From Diabrotica undecimpunctata (taxonomy: Eukaryota > Arthropoda > Insecta > Coleoptera > Chrysomelidae), in contig NC_092809.1 in NCBI RefSeq assembly GCF_040954645.1, positions 134,653,914-134,717,913 of the forward strand: DNA of 64,000 nucleotides. Reading direction: 5' to 3'. Both the position numbers and the translations under genes were made by a program. The notes under the pieces were generated by a model. That model did not search any database, was not told the origin of the DNA, and was given only the letters and a program-made list of their open reading frames with translations. Shown here piece by piece: positions 21,919 through 34,345 of the stretch; within the stretch, counting starts at the first letter, position 1, and every line of letters starts with the position of its first letter.

Positions 21919-23050
21919 AATAAGAAACAAATTCAACCAAGGTTGATTAAAGGTCTCTCTTTGCTGTTAATGGCATATCTCGAGACACTGGGTTAAAAAT
22001 GCATAACAATTATAGCAAATAACAAAAATTAATTATATATAAATTTATAAGAATACAAAAAGGTTACCGAAATAAAAATTTAACTAAACCGCACTTGGTT
22101 ATGTTGATTATCTATCTCGCACTGTTATTTAATGATGCAGAACTAAATGTTCGTAATTATGTTTATTGAAATTTCTTAGTAGCTGGTGGAAAGTTCGTAA
22201 GAAAATATTAAATGTAAAAATCAGTAGTTATTCTTAACTACAGGTGAAGACATAGATGAACTTAAATTCGCCCAGATGATTAAAAAACAATATGATAGAA
22301 TACCATATTATTCGCCCGGATAAGTGGAGATACTAAGATTGTGGTAACTTACAGTAATTCCTGAAGACTGCTGCACTATTTCACTGAAGTTAATTTACTT
22401 TACTTGTACTGAAGATAATTAAAATTAAAGGTACTCTATAACTATATTTAATCTAATATAGTATTAGATTGAAAGAACTCAAATATAGAATTGTATACAC
22501 ACTTAGAAAGAAATTGCACAGATAACGCGACACAGAGACGATAATGAGCAAAGCACCTTTACTCGACGAATGCCCACCGGGAAGTAACTTGGTTCCTCTA
22601 AAATTTTACCAAACTACCCAAGAAAAGGTGGGGGTATCTCCCCCCCCCCCCCCAAAATGATAGGCCAGCCTAGATAGGTTTCTAAAAAAGTAAAAAGATT
22701 CTAATGATCACCGAAACTAACAGTACCCTTCTAGCTAGGAACGTAATGAAATATAAAATCCCTTGCATTAGGTTATTATAGAAAAACATTTCTACGTGCC
22801 CCGACGATATCTAACAACTTTATCATAAAGGAACCCGGCCTTACAGCCGGAAAGAATTACCCGAGGATTACCTAAACCGTCGTTTTTAAATAAGTAGGTA
22901 GATTGTTCCCCTTAATATTTCGGTAATTTTCAATAAACTTTCCTAATGATCAACCGACTAACCGCGCATATATTATTTGCAAATACGGCCATCGGCGTCT
23001 CAGCAACGAGGTAAAAGGATTAGAAATAATTTAATATATTAATTATAAAA
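21919..23050. other. 1.1-kb sequence interrupting a non-LTR element, unidentified
   Basis: This stretch separates two parts of what looks like one RT. It has no frame I recognise. It contains a 14-base C homopolymer at 22640-22653 and a slightly GC-richer core (22520-22880). Neither clear inverted termini nor target duplications were found by eye. It could be a solo LTR or a non-autonomous element. Confidence 0.4.
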
Positions 23051-24170
23051 AAAATGTTACAGAACTTTAAAGACATCGATATGAGAAGAATAGTTTGGGT
23101 TTATCCCAGGAAGGAGGACAATAGATCACTTGTTTACTTTAAAATAGTTAATAGACAAATACAACGAGAAGAAAACAGAAGAAAAATAAGTTTCCGAGAA
23201 GCAGGTAAGGCTCGTGCAGGATATGTATGAGTGAGCGAACACCAAAATAAAGACTTGTGTTGGATTAACCGAAAGTTTTCTAGTGCCGTTTGTTTTACTT
23301 CAAGGCTCGTCACTGAGTACCTATCTATTTAATATTGTTATGTATATACTGACAGAGAAATCATGAAGAGGAAGGGAGGGGCTTCTTGATCAATGTTCTT
23401 TGCAGATGATATCGTGTTAGTGGAGAAGAGCAAAGAGATATTGGAGAAGAATTTGGAGAGTAAAAGAAGCGGTATAAAGATTAAGATTAGCAGGTCAAAA
23501 ACGCAGTATATGTGGTTGGACGACACAGTAATGTTAGGAGACATCGAATTACTTAGGGTAAAACTAGAACAAGTAGAAAATTTTAAATAACTTGGCTCTT
23601 ACATAACGGAAAATGAGAGAGACTAGATCGAAAAATTGCCCACATGATACAGACTTGTTGATTTAAAAGCTAAACCGAAAAATCGTAGAAGAACTGAAAG
23701 GAAATATATACAAAAATAAGATAAGGAAGATATAAAAGAATGTGCTGATGCCTGCGTTGGTGCACCGCCTTCATGGCGGTTACGTGTGGCTTGTAATGAA
23801 GGTTCAGGAAAATAAAATGAATGTAGCCGAAATAAAAACGTTACGGTGGATGTTGGGTAGGACTAGAAGGGATAACATCAGGAACGACGTGATAAAGGAC
23901 AGGGCCATTAAGGAAATAGTCTCAAAAAAGGTTAAAAAAAATAGACGGCAATAGTTTAATCAAGTCAGACGTAGAAATAACAACTATGTGGAATGAAGAA
24001 TAAAGCTGTTAAAAGTTAAAGGAAAGAGAGGTAGAGGAAAACCGAGAAGATAGATGGACCGTGTGACAGAGGACTTAAAAGAGATAGCTTTAAATAAAGA
24101 AGACACAATGGACAAAAATGAGTGGCTAAGAAGAGTAGGAAACAACGATCTCTGAAAAGAGAAAATCTAA
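23050..24170 (+). pseudogene. Non-LTR element, RT catalytic part and C-terminus (continues 21470-21918)
   Basis: Degraded RT words appear near 23080-23120, where RIVWVYPRKEDNRS corresponds to the QFGF.PGR..D region. The catalytic box is clear at 23393: MFFADDIVLVEKSKEILEKN, followed by KIKISRSKTQYMWLD and VENFK / LGSYITENE after a stop. A C-terminal fragment (NKMNVAEIKTLRWMLGRTRR at 23815-23880) and a basic tail follow in shifting frames. It belongs to the same broad RTE/endonuclease type as the other single-frame elements here. Confidence 0.7.
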
Positions 24171-24359
24171 AGAAGAAAATTTGTATTTTGTCAGTTTTAA
24201 GTTTTTGTATTTTTATTAATTTTTCTTTTCTGATTTGTTATTATTTTGTTTCATTTTTTATTATCTTAAGTTATTTTTATTTCTTTCTCTAAGACTTGCT
24301 GTATTCATTTTTTTTTCTTGATCTGTCTCATTTTCTTTTTAAGATGTTCTTTGCTTCGT

Positions 24360-24760
24360 GGACTTTTCTTGTAATTCTGTTGGATTGCATTATCATCAGA
24401 TGCCCATACTAGTTTATTTGTCTCTTTGCTATTTTTTTCATTATTGGTGTTGGTTGGCCATTTAATAATAGTTTCGTTGCTTAATCTATCTCATTTCGTT
24501 TTGACAACTATCATTCTCAGATATCTCACCTCCATTGCATTTATCCTTCTTTTCTTTCCTCAGAATTGTCCAGTTTTTACTTGTATAGAGCACAGTCGGT
24601 ACATTATTTTGTTATATATTTTTATCCCTGTCTCTCGTGTAAGTTCTGTGCTTCCCAGTATGGTGGTTAACGCCTAGTATAACCTGTTTGATTAGTTTGT
24701 TCTATTTTTTATTTTCCAGTCTTTTTTTGTCGTTAGTAATTATACTTTCCGGGTACTCGT
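24360..24760 (-). pseudogene. Short minus-strand non-LTR fragment (C-terminal domain)
   Basis: Reading the minus strand gives STELTRETGIKIYNKIMYRL, a stop-broken GQF / GKKRRINAMEVRYLRMIV, and LSNETIIKW. This is the post-RT C-terminal domain (Y....I..ME.R.LR...G) of the same broad element type. It is short and degraded. The T-rich plus strand (24180-24360) is its probable 3' UTR. Confidence 0.5.
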
Positions 24761-24843
24761 AAACAGAGGAAGCAGCTGGCAAAGAACGTTCCTGTGACAT
24801 CATAAAAATTTGGAACGAGGCATAAGGCGAAGTAAGAGGGATT

Positions 24844-25960
24844 ATGAGTGTCCTGATAAATGTGGATGAGGACGCGATCGAAAAGATCTTGAAAATAAAA
24901 CGAATAAAGGTAGACTACACATCCTACCGAGAAATAGAATCAAGGGTTAAAATACCGAGATGCCTGAGATATCTCGTCTTTGGACACAAACAAAGGCACT
25001 GTAAGGAGCAAAACAGAAGAGGATGTTGCTTCCGATGTAACAAAGAGGATCACATAGCGCTGGAATGCAAGGAAGAAACAACCACATGCCTCAACTGTGA
25101 CGTGACTGAAAATGTGATAAATTCAAGAAAATGCCCAAAGTTTAACCGAATGGTTGAAAATAGGACTCACTGAGGACTAGTCCCAAGGAAAGTACGTGAG
25201 TGGAAACAGTACAAAAGAGACCGCAAAAGAAGTCCAAGGCTTAGAAATGGCAAACACAGGAAATAAGACTCGAGAGCAGGGGGTGCTCCAAAACAAATGG
25301 AGCGTGAGCATAATGCAGGATCAATCACCAACGGTGGAAAACCTGGAGAGAGTTATTAAAGAAGCGATGGGGGAAAGCAGATTAGGTCGCCGAGATGTCA
25401 ACAGAATGCCATACTGGTGGAATGCGGACATCGTAGCACTAACAAATGAATTTATAGCAATAAGAAAAAAGTTAACGAGAGCAAGAGGCAGAGCAGGGAT
25501 CAAACATGAGGTCATCGAGTAGATCAAGAAAGAGTAACGCGCAAAAAAGAAGGCACTGGAAAGAGCTGCGTGAAAAGCTGGATGAGGACATCTGGGGTCA
25601 AGGATACAGAATCGTTATAAAGAAGTTCCAAGACGGCAGATGGTATGCAGTATGGAGGAAAGAGGGAGCTGAGCGGGCCGTACCCTTTACCATGAATGAA
25701 CTTGTCGAGGCATTGGGTTCACTCACGACGCGCAGGTCGTGGGGCAGGAAAAATGGGGAAAACACGTGCGGGAGGTGGCTGTGACGGCTAGGAATAGTAC
25801 GGCTGCGTCGAAGAGGGTGATGCCCAACATTACGGGATCCAAATCCTAAAGGTAGAGGGCCTTTTACGGTGTTATGCAGTCGATCGTACTCTACGCGGCA
25901 CAAGTCTGGAGCGGAAAGGTAAAGATAAACGGGAGGACACGAGTGTTTTAGGGCCTACCT
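24844..25960 (+). pseudogene. R1-like non-LTR element, internally deleted
   Basis: The first frame (24844-25173) has the C-terminal zinc-knuckle block of an R1-type ORF1: RVKIPRCLRYLVFGHKQRHC (first Cys pair partly lost), GCCFRCNKEDHIALEC and TCLNC. Frames at 25196-25522 and 25506-25784 match the region between endonuclease and RT of R1-type ORF2: NRMPYWWNADIVALTNEFIA, WKELREKLDEDIWGQGYRIV and MNELVEAL. The endonuclease is absent, so an internal deletion joins ORF1 to mid-ORF2. It ends near 25960. R1-clade membership rests on the GYRIV segment and knuckle spacing. Confidence 0.65.
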
Positions 25961-26029
25961 CTCTAGGTTCGGAGAAACTGAAGAAGAATCCGCAGTTAAA
26001 AACGTTAAAAAATTCAAATTGTTTGAATA

Positions 26030-27010
26030 ATTATGAGCTAAACGCATCTTTTATCAAAAGCACTAGTAAAATAATTACTAAACCTTTAACACATCTCATT
26101 AATAGTATTTTTTCAATCGGAATATTAACAACTTCATTTAAATACTAAAAAATTATTCCTATTTTTAAAAAGGGCGATCGTGCCCTTGTAGAGAATTATA
26201 GAGCAATTTCCATGGTCTCGATATTCAGTAAAATAATCGAAAAAATTCTGAAGAAGCGTCTTATATCGTACTTCGAAACAAATAACTTTTTGCTAGTTCA
26301 CAATATGGGTTTAGGAAGGATCGTTTCACAACACATGCACTTTTAGATATGATAAGTGCCATAGTTGATGGCTTTGAGAAGCATAATCACTCTGCCATAA
26401 CGCTGTGTGATCTTTCAAACGCTTTCGACTGTGTTTCTCATAATATTTTGCCAAAAAAAAATTCCTTTGGAACTAATTTCATTGTATCTAAAGGATAGAT
26501 ACCAAGCAGTCAAGTAGGGAAATTTTCTCTTTGAATTTACGCAGATAAAGCATGGAGTTCCACAAGGTTCGGTTCTGGGCCCTCTATTCTTTATATTATG
26601 TGTTAATGACTTGCCCAATTTCATGGCTCTATTTAAAACAGTTTTATTTGCAGATCATACAACTTTTGTTTTTTCTGATAAAAATCGTTTAGTTTTAGAA
26701 ACTACGTCTGAGTATGTAAACTCCAATAATCAATCATAATTCTTAGCAACTAAATGATAACAAAATTCAAAATTAAATTTTTTTGTCTACCTTCGATGTG
26801 AGTGTTGAGAAAAATAAAGTCACATTGTTGGCCAAGTCAAACACATTGACTTCGTATAACCATATTGACCATCTCAAAGGTAAACTTTCTAGTATCTTAT
26901 TTTTACTCAGACAATTAAAACTTGTTACAAGTGTTGATATCTTGAAAATAACGTACTTTTCTCTTTTCCATTCATTTTTAAGCTATGGTGTTATTCTGTG
27001 GAAAAACTCT
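26030..27010 (+). pseudogene. CR1-like RT fragment
   Basis: Stop-broken plus-strand RT: STSKIITKPLTHLINSIFS, IPIFKKGDRALVENYRAISM, FSKIIEKILKKRLISYFETN, an ITLCDLSNAFDCVSHNILP box (near 26395-26450), KHGVPQGSVLGPLF in part, and VLFADHTTFVFSD (the FADD box changed to FADH). The post-RT segment at 26840-27010 (HIDHLKGKLSSILFLLRQLK, FHSFLSYGVILWKNS) is open. The element stops at about 27010, where an A-rich Jockey-like ORF1 begins. Loss of the second catalytic Asp would kill RT even without the stops. Confidence 0.75.
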
Positions 27011-28153
27011 TGCAATGCAACAAAAAAGAGAAAACAAAGAAAACCACCACTGACAGATCAGACAGTGGTGTGACTCAAAAAAAGAGCGTCGCAGAAAGAC
27101 AAACAGAAAAAATAAATGAAAGGAAATATAAAGCCCTGGGTAAAGCTGCCAAGGAAACACAAAAGTGCAGTGCGGAGTAAAAAGCCGCAGAAAAAGCAGA
27201 AACAAGCAAAAAACAGGAAAAAACGAAACAACCGCAAGCAAGCGATAAAACCAAAAAACCCAAGCCACCGGCTTTTAGTCTAGAGAGCAGCTAATAAAGA
27301 AATAATCTCCGTAAATAAGTTTGCAAAATCAGGCAGATCCATAGTAACAAGTACTAAAAGCAGAGAGAATTATCTAGGCATGGTTCACATCTTAGGGGAA
27401 CACACCCCTAAGGTTGAATTCATCGCCTACCCAATAGACAATGATAAACTGAGAAGAGTTATCATCAAAAGCTTGTCAGCAAGCACAAACAAAGACACAA
27501 TTCTAAACGAATTAATAAACAAAGGTGTCAACGCTACAAGAGTCATAAATATGATTTCGAAAAAACCCGACAAAAAAATACTTCCACATTTCATACTCAC
27601 AATCAAAGAGGAGGACTATGCAAAGATAAAATCAATAACGGATCTGTGCTGTATGCGAAGCTATATAGAAGACGAAATTAAAATAACCAAGGAAACCCTG
27701 CAATGTTATAATTGCCAAGGGTATTACCATAGCTCTAAGGCTTGCCATTACAGCTTCAGGTGTGTTAAATGCGGAGAAAGTCATGTAAGCAACGAATGCG
27801 AAAAAAGTAGGGAAACAGACTCAAAATGCGCAAACTGCGATGAAGCTCACACGGAAAATTACCGTGGGTGCTCCAGGGCCCCAAAGAAGAAGACCATTGC
27901 CCCCAAAAAACCAGCTGGTAGACCTATAAATAGCGCCTCAACTAACAACGGGGTCAGCTACGCTCAAACGACCAAAAAGTCTCCTGAAGTCATCCCAGCA
28001 ACCCCTGCCCCCTCACAATCGGTGCAAGACGCGGCAACCCTCATCGCGAAATTCCACACGGAGTGTAACAACAAAATATTAGAGTTCTGTGCCATGGGGA
28101 AAAAAGCAACAAAGATGATGACAGCATTTGGAGAGGCCGCCCGTAAATATTAG
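27010..28153 (+). CDS. Jockey-type ORF1 (gag-like, CCHC knuckles), 5' end frameshifted
   Basis: The open frame 27380-28153 (257 codons) encodes a nucleic-acid-binding ORF1 segment. An N-terminal block (MVHILGEHTPKVEFIAYPID, ILPHFILTIKEED) is followed by three Cys-rich knuckles: CYNCQGYYHSSKACH, CVKCGESHVSNEC and CANCDEAHTENYRGC. A Pro/Thr linker and a C-terminal helix (LIAKFHTECNNKILEFC) close it. The Lys-rich N-terminus lies upstream at 27010-27300 in other frames (ERQTEKINERKYKALGKAA). The layout of three knuckles with the last in CxxCx(4)HxxxYRGC form is typical of Jockey-type ORF1. ORF2 follows directly, and the start used in life lies upstream of 27380. Confidence 0.75.
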
Positions 28154-29860
28154 CACACCAAACGGAAGATCTACGCAAAGGGGCGTGGAACTCCAGTAAA
28201 ATTTTCAAAAAGATCAATCTTCTAGACGAGATCATATACAGATTAGAGCTTGATATCGTAATACTTCAAGAAAACAAATTAGTTGAAAGGAAAAAGACAA
28301 AATTCCCAGGCTACGATATCTACAGAACGGATCATAGAGGCAACTTAATAGGAACTGCCATCATGGTGAAAAAAGAAGTAGAACATCAACATATACCAAC
28401 ACCAGATGGCTTGTTTACAATGAAAGCCACGATCATCCGGCTAATGGACAAAAACGAAACAATAAAAATAGTTTCTGCATATGTTAGACCTAATGATCCA
28501 ATATTTACCGAAGACTTGAGCCTAATACTGAACTCAGAAGAGCCCACAATTATCATAGGCGACCTGAATGCGAGATCTCCCAATTGGTTCGACAGGACGA
28601 CCAATCGTAATGAAAGACTGCTGTGCGGCTATCTCGAAGAAAGATATACTTCCCACGCATCTCGATATTGCCATCCTATACAACGTGGGTCAACAATATG
28701 AAATACATTCATTACATGAAGGCGATTCGACGCCCAACCTAATCGTCCTGACCCTGGGTGAGAACATCGCCATTATCCCAACAATTAACAATATTAGAGA
28801 GCTCGAAGAAAGCGTAATAAAACTAGAACAAACAATAACAAATGCCATCGATGCCAGCTCCAAAACGGAAACAATCACCACCCAGAGAGGAAGATTCAGG
28901 GATATCAGCGCAGAGCTCAAAAGCCTAATCAAAGAAAAAAAACAGAAAAAGAAGAAGAGCGTAGCGCACAAGCACAAGAGAAGACAAAAGGATTGCAAAC
29001 GAGCTTGACAGGGAAGTGAAAACAACTTCAAAACCGCAGGAACGAATGCTGGGACTCCTATATCCAAAAGCTAAACCCAAACAAATCCGCGTTTTCGAAA
29101 TTATCCAAAATTCTCCGAAAAAAACAAAAAACCAATTCCCCCGTTACACAGGAAAAATGGCATTATTCACACGGAAAAAGAAAAAGCAGAAGTCATGAAG
29201 GACGAATTCGAAAGGGCCTGTAGCAACAACGAACACCCACACAAAGATCTTCCCGAAGAGGTAGAAAGAATAGCAAGAAGAATAAAAAGAAGAAAGGGTA
29301 AAATTACGCGTAATGCACATATCTCCTGAAGAAATTAAACAACTAATAAGGTTGACAAATGCAAAAAAGCCCCAGGACCAGACAATATAACAAACAGAGC
29401 TCTGAAAGATCTATCAGCTGAAGCTACAGTATACATCGCAAACATAATAAACAGTATGCTTAAATTAAGATATTTCCCTGGCAGATGGAAGGACGCTCAT
29501 GTTATCATAATTCCAAAGCCAGGGAAAAATGGCACGTTTTCTCAAAACTATAGACTAATCAGCCTACCATCGTCTATAAGTAAAATAGAGGAAAGAGTCA
29601 TACTGAAAAGACTCAACAAAGAATCACAGGCACTAGGCACTATTCCGGAAGCTCAATTCAGGTTCAGAAGCGAACACTCCTGTGAACTGCAGGTACTAAG
29701 ACTTACAGAATTTATAACGAAACGATAAAACGTAAAAATTTACCACGGCAACAGCATTTCTGGACGTCAGTAAAGCTTTTGGCAGAGTCTGGCACCAAGG
29801 ACTCCTCTATAAAATGAGCGATCTGGGGTACAGCGAGGTGATGACATACCTCCTTTAGTC
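28153..29860 (+). pseudogene. Jockey-type ORF2, endonuclease and partial RT, 3' truncated
   Basis: The endonuclease reads LLDEIIYRLELDIVILQENK, MKATIIRLMDKNETIKIVSA and PTIIIGDLNARSPNWFDRTT (28250-28600). It shifts frame near 28600 (TSHASRYCHPIQRGS / LPTHLDIAILYNV). The connector is Lys-rich. RT starts at 29310 with ISPEEIKQLI, AKKAPGPDNITNRALKDL (one residue differs), RYFPGRWKDAHVIIIPKPGK and NYRLISLPSSISKI; the frame is stop-broken after 29728 (FLDVSKAFGRVWHQGLLYKM near 29757-29815). Sequence similarity ends near 29860, before the catalytic FADD box. The copy cannot make RT. Confidence 0.75.
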
Positions 29861-30434
29861 ATAGGGGCAACCCTATCCGAAGTTGCCAGCGTTATAGCAA
29901 TACCCAAATACCAAATACCCTGGTCTCTGAAGGATCAAAAAAAAAATTAAAAAAGCAAAAAACCCGCGAGGAATCAAAAAATTTAAAAACAACATAATAT
30001 AAAAAAAGTGATTTTTTACTGGTATTTTGCTTTATTTCCATATTTTACGCAAAATTTAAATAGGTTCCGTTTAATTGACCTGCAAAATTAGAAAATCTAA
30101 TTTATAAGAGTTGGCATGGCACTTTTATTTAACTCTGTTTGTTAGTCAGTATGTGAACTATAATTAAATAAAAGTCCACACACTTTCATCTTTATTTACG
30201 TTAAAGTCATTGACACAAAGCTACATCACTTTTTCGGTCTTAACAAATTTTCATAATTTTTGGCACTCACATCCTTTTTTATATTAAGTCTTCAATTACT
30301 GACTACTGCACTGTTCTATTATAGCAGCTATGTTAATTTTTAATTTAATGTATATGGTGGATTAGGCCTACATAAAAAACGCACAAAAACTCAATATGCA
30401 TCAAATTAAGTATTCTGGAAATACTAAATTTCGT
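29861..30434. other. AT-rich stretch without a recognised gene
   Basis: No frame recognised. A short non-AT block at 29857-29935 (GGGGCAACCCTATCC onward) resembles nothing I know. Confidence 0.4.
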
Positions 30435-31885
30435 ACGCTTATAAGTTTGGAATATTTTATCTTTTTATTGATTGATATTGAGAATAAAATCTTCTGAATA
30501 GGTAAAATTATTTTGTTTCAATTATCTACAATACTAAATAAATCTCAAAACCAGACGATATGCGAAAAAATATTTATTTTCTTGGAGTGAAAAACTTACA
30601 ATGTACAACTTACATTTAAAAATAAATTAGTATAGAAAAAATTTTTAATAAAATTAATAATAAGTGTTTCCTCCATTGGTCTGTATGCAAGCCTGTAGGC
30701 GATTTGGCATGCTGCCGATTAACTGGTCGAGCTGGGCTTGCGGAATCCTCTCCCATTCTTCACGAGCAGCATCTTTAAGTTCTCAAAGTGTAATAGGGGG
30801 ATTGTTTCACTTCTTGATGCCAGTTTTGAGAATGTCCCAAGCATGTTCAATAATGTTCATGTCGGGGGAATTCGAGGGCCACTGTAATGTAGATATTCCT
30901 GCTTCTTCAAGAAAATTTTGTACTGCTGATGTTCGATGAGGAGGTGCGTTGTCATACATAAACACAAATTCATCACCTACTGCCCCTCGGAATAGATGTA
31001 CGACAGGATTTAAAACTTCCTTGATGTATACAGCACCAGCGACTCTTCTCTCCAGAACCAGCAGTGACGTCCGTGTACCACTCATAATACCACCCCAAAC
31101 CATAATACTGCCACCTTCAAATGAGACACGCGGTTTAGCTGTTTCTAGTGGGGCTTGTCGTCCTGGGGCCCTCCAAACCAGTGTTCTTCGCGAATCAGAT
31201 ACCAAGTCAATTTTTGACTCATCAGATAACATCACGTTATTCCAGTTAGGATCATTATGCGCCATTTCTCGAGCCCGTTGGAACCTTACTATTTTGTGTT
31301 CGTAGGTTAGTTTAGGAACACGTAGCGGTCTTCTACGATACAAATTTACCGCATTTAGTCTGCCTGTTATTGTTTGCCGTGAAATATTCAGTCCTTGAAG
31401 CCTAGAAATTTTTCTGGATATACCACTTGTTGATTCCAGACGATTTCTACGAGCTATAAATGTTATTTGCCGGTCTTGTGCTGCTGTTGTACATCGATTT
31501 CTATCACTTCTGAGACGATCCTTGACTTTATTTGTATCTTGGAATTTTTTTTAATTTTCGATACAGCACTCTGAGTAACATCAGCAATATTCACGATATA
31601 ACTTTGGCTAAAGTCCTGTTGTAACAAAGCAATTACTCTGGATCTGTCAAAATGAGATATCACGTTTTTAGGCATTTTTAAACGGATCAATTCAAATTTA
31701 AACGAAGACTGAAATAATGTGTAAATACGCTAATCAGTTGAATGTGACCATAATCATACAAAAATGATTCAAATTTTTTATCATTTTCATTTAAAAACCC
31801 TCTAGAATGAATATCAACAACACTTTTAAAACCGCCATAGGCGTAGATATATTATTTGTACTTATTCCAAACTTTTGGACATAGG
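30435..31885 (-). mobile_element. Tc1/mariner-type DNA transposon, degraded
   Basis: The minus-strand transposase is readable in two parts. 31690-31463 is the helix-turn-helix N-terminus (ISHFDRSRVIALLQQDFSQS, VTQSAVSKIKKN). 31343 to about 30660 is the DDE domain: LSDESKIDLVSDSRRTLVWR, GGSIMVWGGI, FMYDNAPPHRTSAVQNFLEE and SPDMNIIEHAWDILK. The three acidic residues sit in DSD-type positions with 34 residues between the second Asp and the Glu (DD34E), as in Tc1. Frameshifts or deletion separate the two parts, and a stop follows GIKK. Candidate terminal repeats share AAGTTTGGAATA (30443-30454 and inverted at 31863-31874). It is not active. Confidence 0.8.
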
Positions 31886-31887
31886 AC

Positions 31888-31890
<3 letters not shown>

Positions 31891-31953
<63 letters not shown>
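31891..31953. repeat. (TA)n microsatellite
   Basis: Sixty-three bases of pure TA repeat immediately right of the Tc1-like element, in line with that family's TA target preference or with later slippage. Confidence 0.9.
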
Positions 31954-31955
<2 letters not shown>

Positions 31956-33010
31956 AGTGATTTTAGTTTGACCCATTTACCTGACGTTTGCAGAAAAAGT
32001 AATAGTTTTAAGTACCTAGGATCGGTAATATAGATATATACGTATTAATAATTATAGTCTAATAAATCTAATACCTTAGAACGTTTCACATTTGCCAAAA
32101 ACAATACAGGTCAGAGTGAGTTTGCTTAAAGGTCAAATTGCTAATAAACTATTAATTAAAAGAGAAAAAAATATGCGTCGAGTCACCTTCTGTAACGGAA
32201 GCACAACAACGCCTGCTTGAGATGCTTGAGTTTTTAATTTTTGTTTAGTTGCCTAAAAAGTTTCAAACAGGAATTTGGAAATTTCTAACAGATTCGTTCT
32301 GGGATGTTTAGCAAGTAACCTTTTATAGCCAGGGGCCTACAGTTTTTCACGTTGAAGAAATTAGAACGCAAAATTTCTCTAAGTAGATATGATCGAATTA
32401 TTGTCCACAGAATATTAAAAAGCTCAAAAACGACATACATACTCCAAATCTGTTCAACATTAATCTTATTAATCTTAAAAAAGATGGCTAACTAAACAGG
32501 GTGGGTACCAGAAAATACAAAACTTTTCTCAAGGCGCACTAAAATGTTTAATATATACACAGACATAAAATATAGTATGTACTTGATTACGATAAAAGAC
32601 AAAATAGTTATGATAGAGTAAGCTTATTTGGTGTCCACTATATTGTCATTTAAATAGAGGTTTTAAAATTGTTAAACTTTTTATATAAGAAAAATGAGCA
32701 ATTATAACAAATATAATAAATTCTTCCTTGACACGCCTGCTAGACTCGCTAAAATAATTTACTTACGATATTGCTTATATTTCTATTATACTGCCCATTT
32801 CCGTTTCATTTAAAACATTAATCAAATTTACTAAGCATTTATGCAACGTTAGTTGAATGCATTTCTACTTTTTTAAAACACCCACATAACGTATACACCC
32901 AACTTCTACTTTGTATCTCACATAATTTTAATATACATACCTCAGTGGTTTGTTAAGCATAATTATGCATTTAAAAAGAAAGTTTTACAGTTTTATAGTA
33001 AAATATTTGG
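31954..33010. other. Intronic stretch without a recognised gene
   Basis: Only AT-rich sequence is seen. A missing exon of the gd-like gene (starting in phase 0 and ending in phase 2) could lie here or anywhere down to 20740, but no candidate was convincing. Confidence 0.4.
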
Positions 33011-33016
33011 ATATAC

Positions 33017-33273
33017 TTGCTTGTCTGGTATATTAATGTCCTGAGTAGATGATTCAGGCAGTCTTTGTGGAATATTAGAGGTTGTTGGCTTGACTTTAGC
33101 CGGTGTATATGCTGGGTATTGTTGAGGTACCGTTGGTGTTTCATCTGGACTTTTAAAAGGAATATCGGTATCTGAAGTATCTGTTTGAGTTTCTGGTTTG
33201 TAGAATTCATATTCTTCTTGTGAAAACATGAAGTGGGTTTGGGACCAAACGTTAGTAACTTCTTTGCTTTCTT
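33017..33273 (-). CDS. gd-like serine protease, Pro/Thr-rich linker exon
   Basis: This is a 257-nt exon. The acceptor is TTATTTTGACTCTTAG ending at 33274 and the donor is CAA|GTATAT at 33016-33015. It starts with two bases that complete the codon left open by the exon at 45399-45249, so the two join in phase. It encodes KEVTNVWSQTHFMFSQEEYE, then a low-complexity linker rich in Pro, Thr, Ser and Gln (YKPETQTDTSDTDIPFKSPD, TPTVPQQYPAYTPAKVKP) ending IPDKQ. gd-type proteases have such a flexible spacer between the N-terminal GD_N domain and the protease domain. Its end is phase 0, which does not match the protease exon at 20733, hence one or more exons are missing between them. The remaining doubt is whether the donor is used as drawn. 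Confidence 0.75.
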
Positions 33274-33794
33274 CTAAGAGTCAAAATAAAGAATATATTA
33301 ATATTTCAATAGATTATTAAATTTCAAGATCTTAAATTTCCAAAGAGAATGAGCATATACTTTAATTATTAAAGTACTGATAAACGAAGAGATTATTTTA
33401 TCAATAATTGTAAAGTTAATATATAATAAGTTTTTATGTATAAGTTTTTAATATTGGAGCACAGAATAGCTTGTCTAAAAGAATTATCATTATCAGGCTG
33501 TATATAGATTAGAGAAGTTTTAATACATAGTAGGACATAGGAACTTCTTCTTTATATGCCTTGTCCTTCAAGAACATTGGCAATCAGTCGCATGATCTAT
33601 ACTTCGTCTGCAGCAGACCTAGAGTGTCGTGGTGCTGGTGCCATATCACTGGCGAATAGTTTTGAGACAAAATCTTCTTGGTCGTCTACGACTACATTTC
33701 TCTTCTTTTTGTCCTAAATAATTACCGTACCCTCTACTGTTCTCAGTAAAAATAGATCTACTTGAGGAATGTAAGCTGCTATTCTAATTTTAGG

Positions 33795-33990
33795 TAGCAG
33801 CACTGAAAGTGGAATACGTATTCTGAAAACGTTCTGTAATTTAGCCCCAAAGAGTTCTTTTAAATAAATACACTTTTTATAAAGGATCTTTAACTTAAAC
33901 TTTTTGTCATATAATGGTATACAGCCGACTAACAGGAAATCAACATTTCCTTGTGAATATCATTTTAGTAAATTTTCGTAGTTAATTCAA
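33795..33990 (+). repeat. Interspersed repeat with hammerhead-like motif (copy 2)
   Basis: A diverged copy of the repeat at 18655-18830: CACTGAAAGTGGAATA, loop CG, TATTCTGAAAACG, then AATGGTATACAGCC and the inverted pair AGGAAAT / ATTTCCT. The stem II pairing is kept by compensating changes (GGAAT/ATTCC in copy 1, GAATA/TATTC here) although the CTGANGA box has drifted. Confidence 0.5.
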
Positions 33991-34345
33991 TTGACTTTAA
34001 ATTAATAGGAAAAAAACGTAAAAAACATTGATTACTTCAACAAAATACATTTAGTAACCGATACGTTTTAAAAATACACTTCCTGTATAAACAGAATGTG
34101 GGCCGGTTTTAACGCATCGGGAATCTGGAACGTATGATGTTATACTAAAATGCTTTTATTTTGTCACACCAAAAATATTCTATGCAGATTTATGTACAGT
34201 GAAAGTCAAATAAAGTTGCGGTCACGTCATCATTGTGAACATTTGCAGCGTTGTCAGATGGTTTATGAAGTATGAAAATTTACAGAAAAGAACTGAAGTA
34301 AACAAAAAAAAAAACGTATGTGGCAGTCCAGTGGTACTGCCGGTA

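Noticed and set aside
25321..25903. Minus-strand frames at 25321-25527 and 25598-25903
   Set aside because: They are antisense to the R1-like coding remnants and carry no recognisable domain.
26978..27268. Minus-strand Cys/Phe-rich frames resembling small membrane proteins
   Set aside because: Antisense to the Lys-rich N-terminus of the Jockey-type ORF1.
30807..31343. Active Tc1 transposase
   Set aside because: DD34E residues are present, but the N-terminal part is out of frame and a stop truncates the C-terminus.
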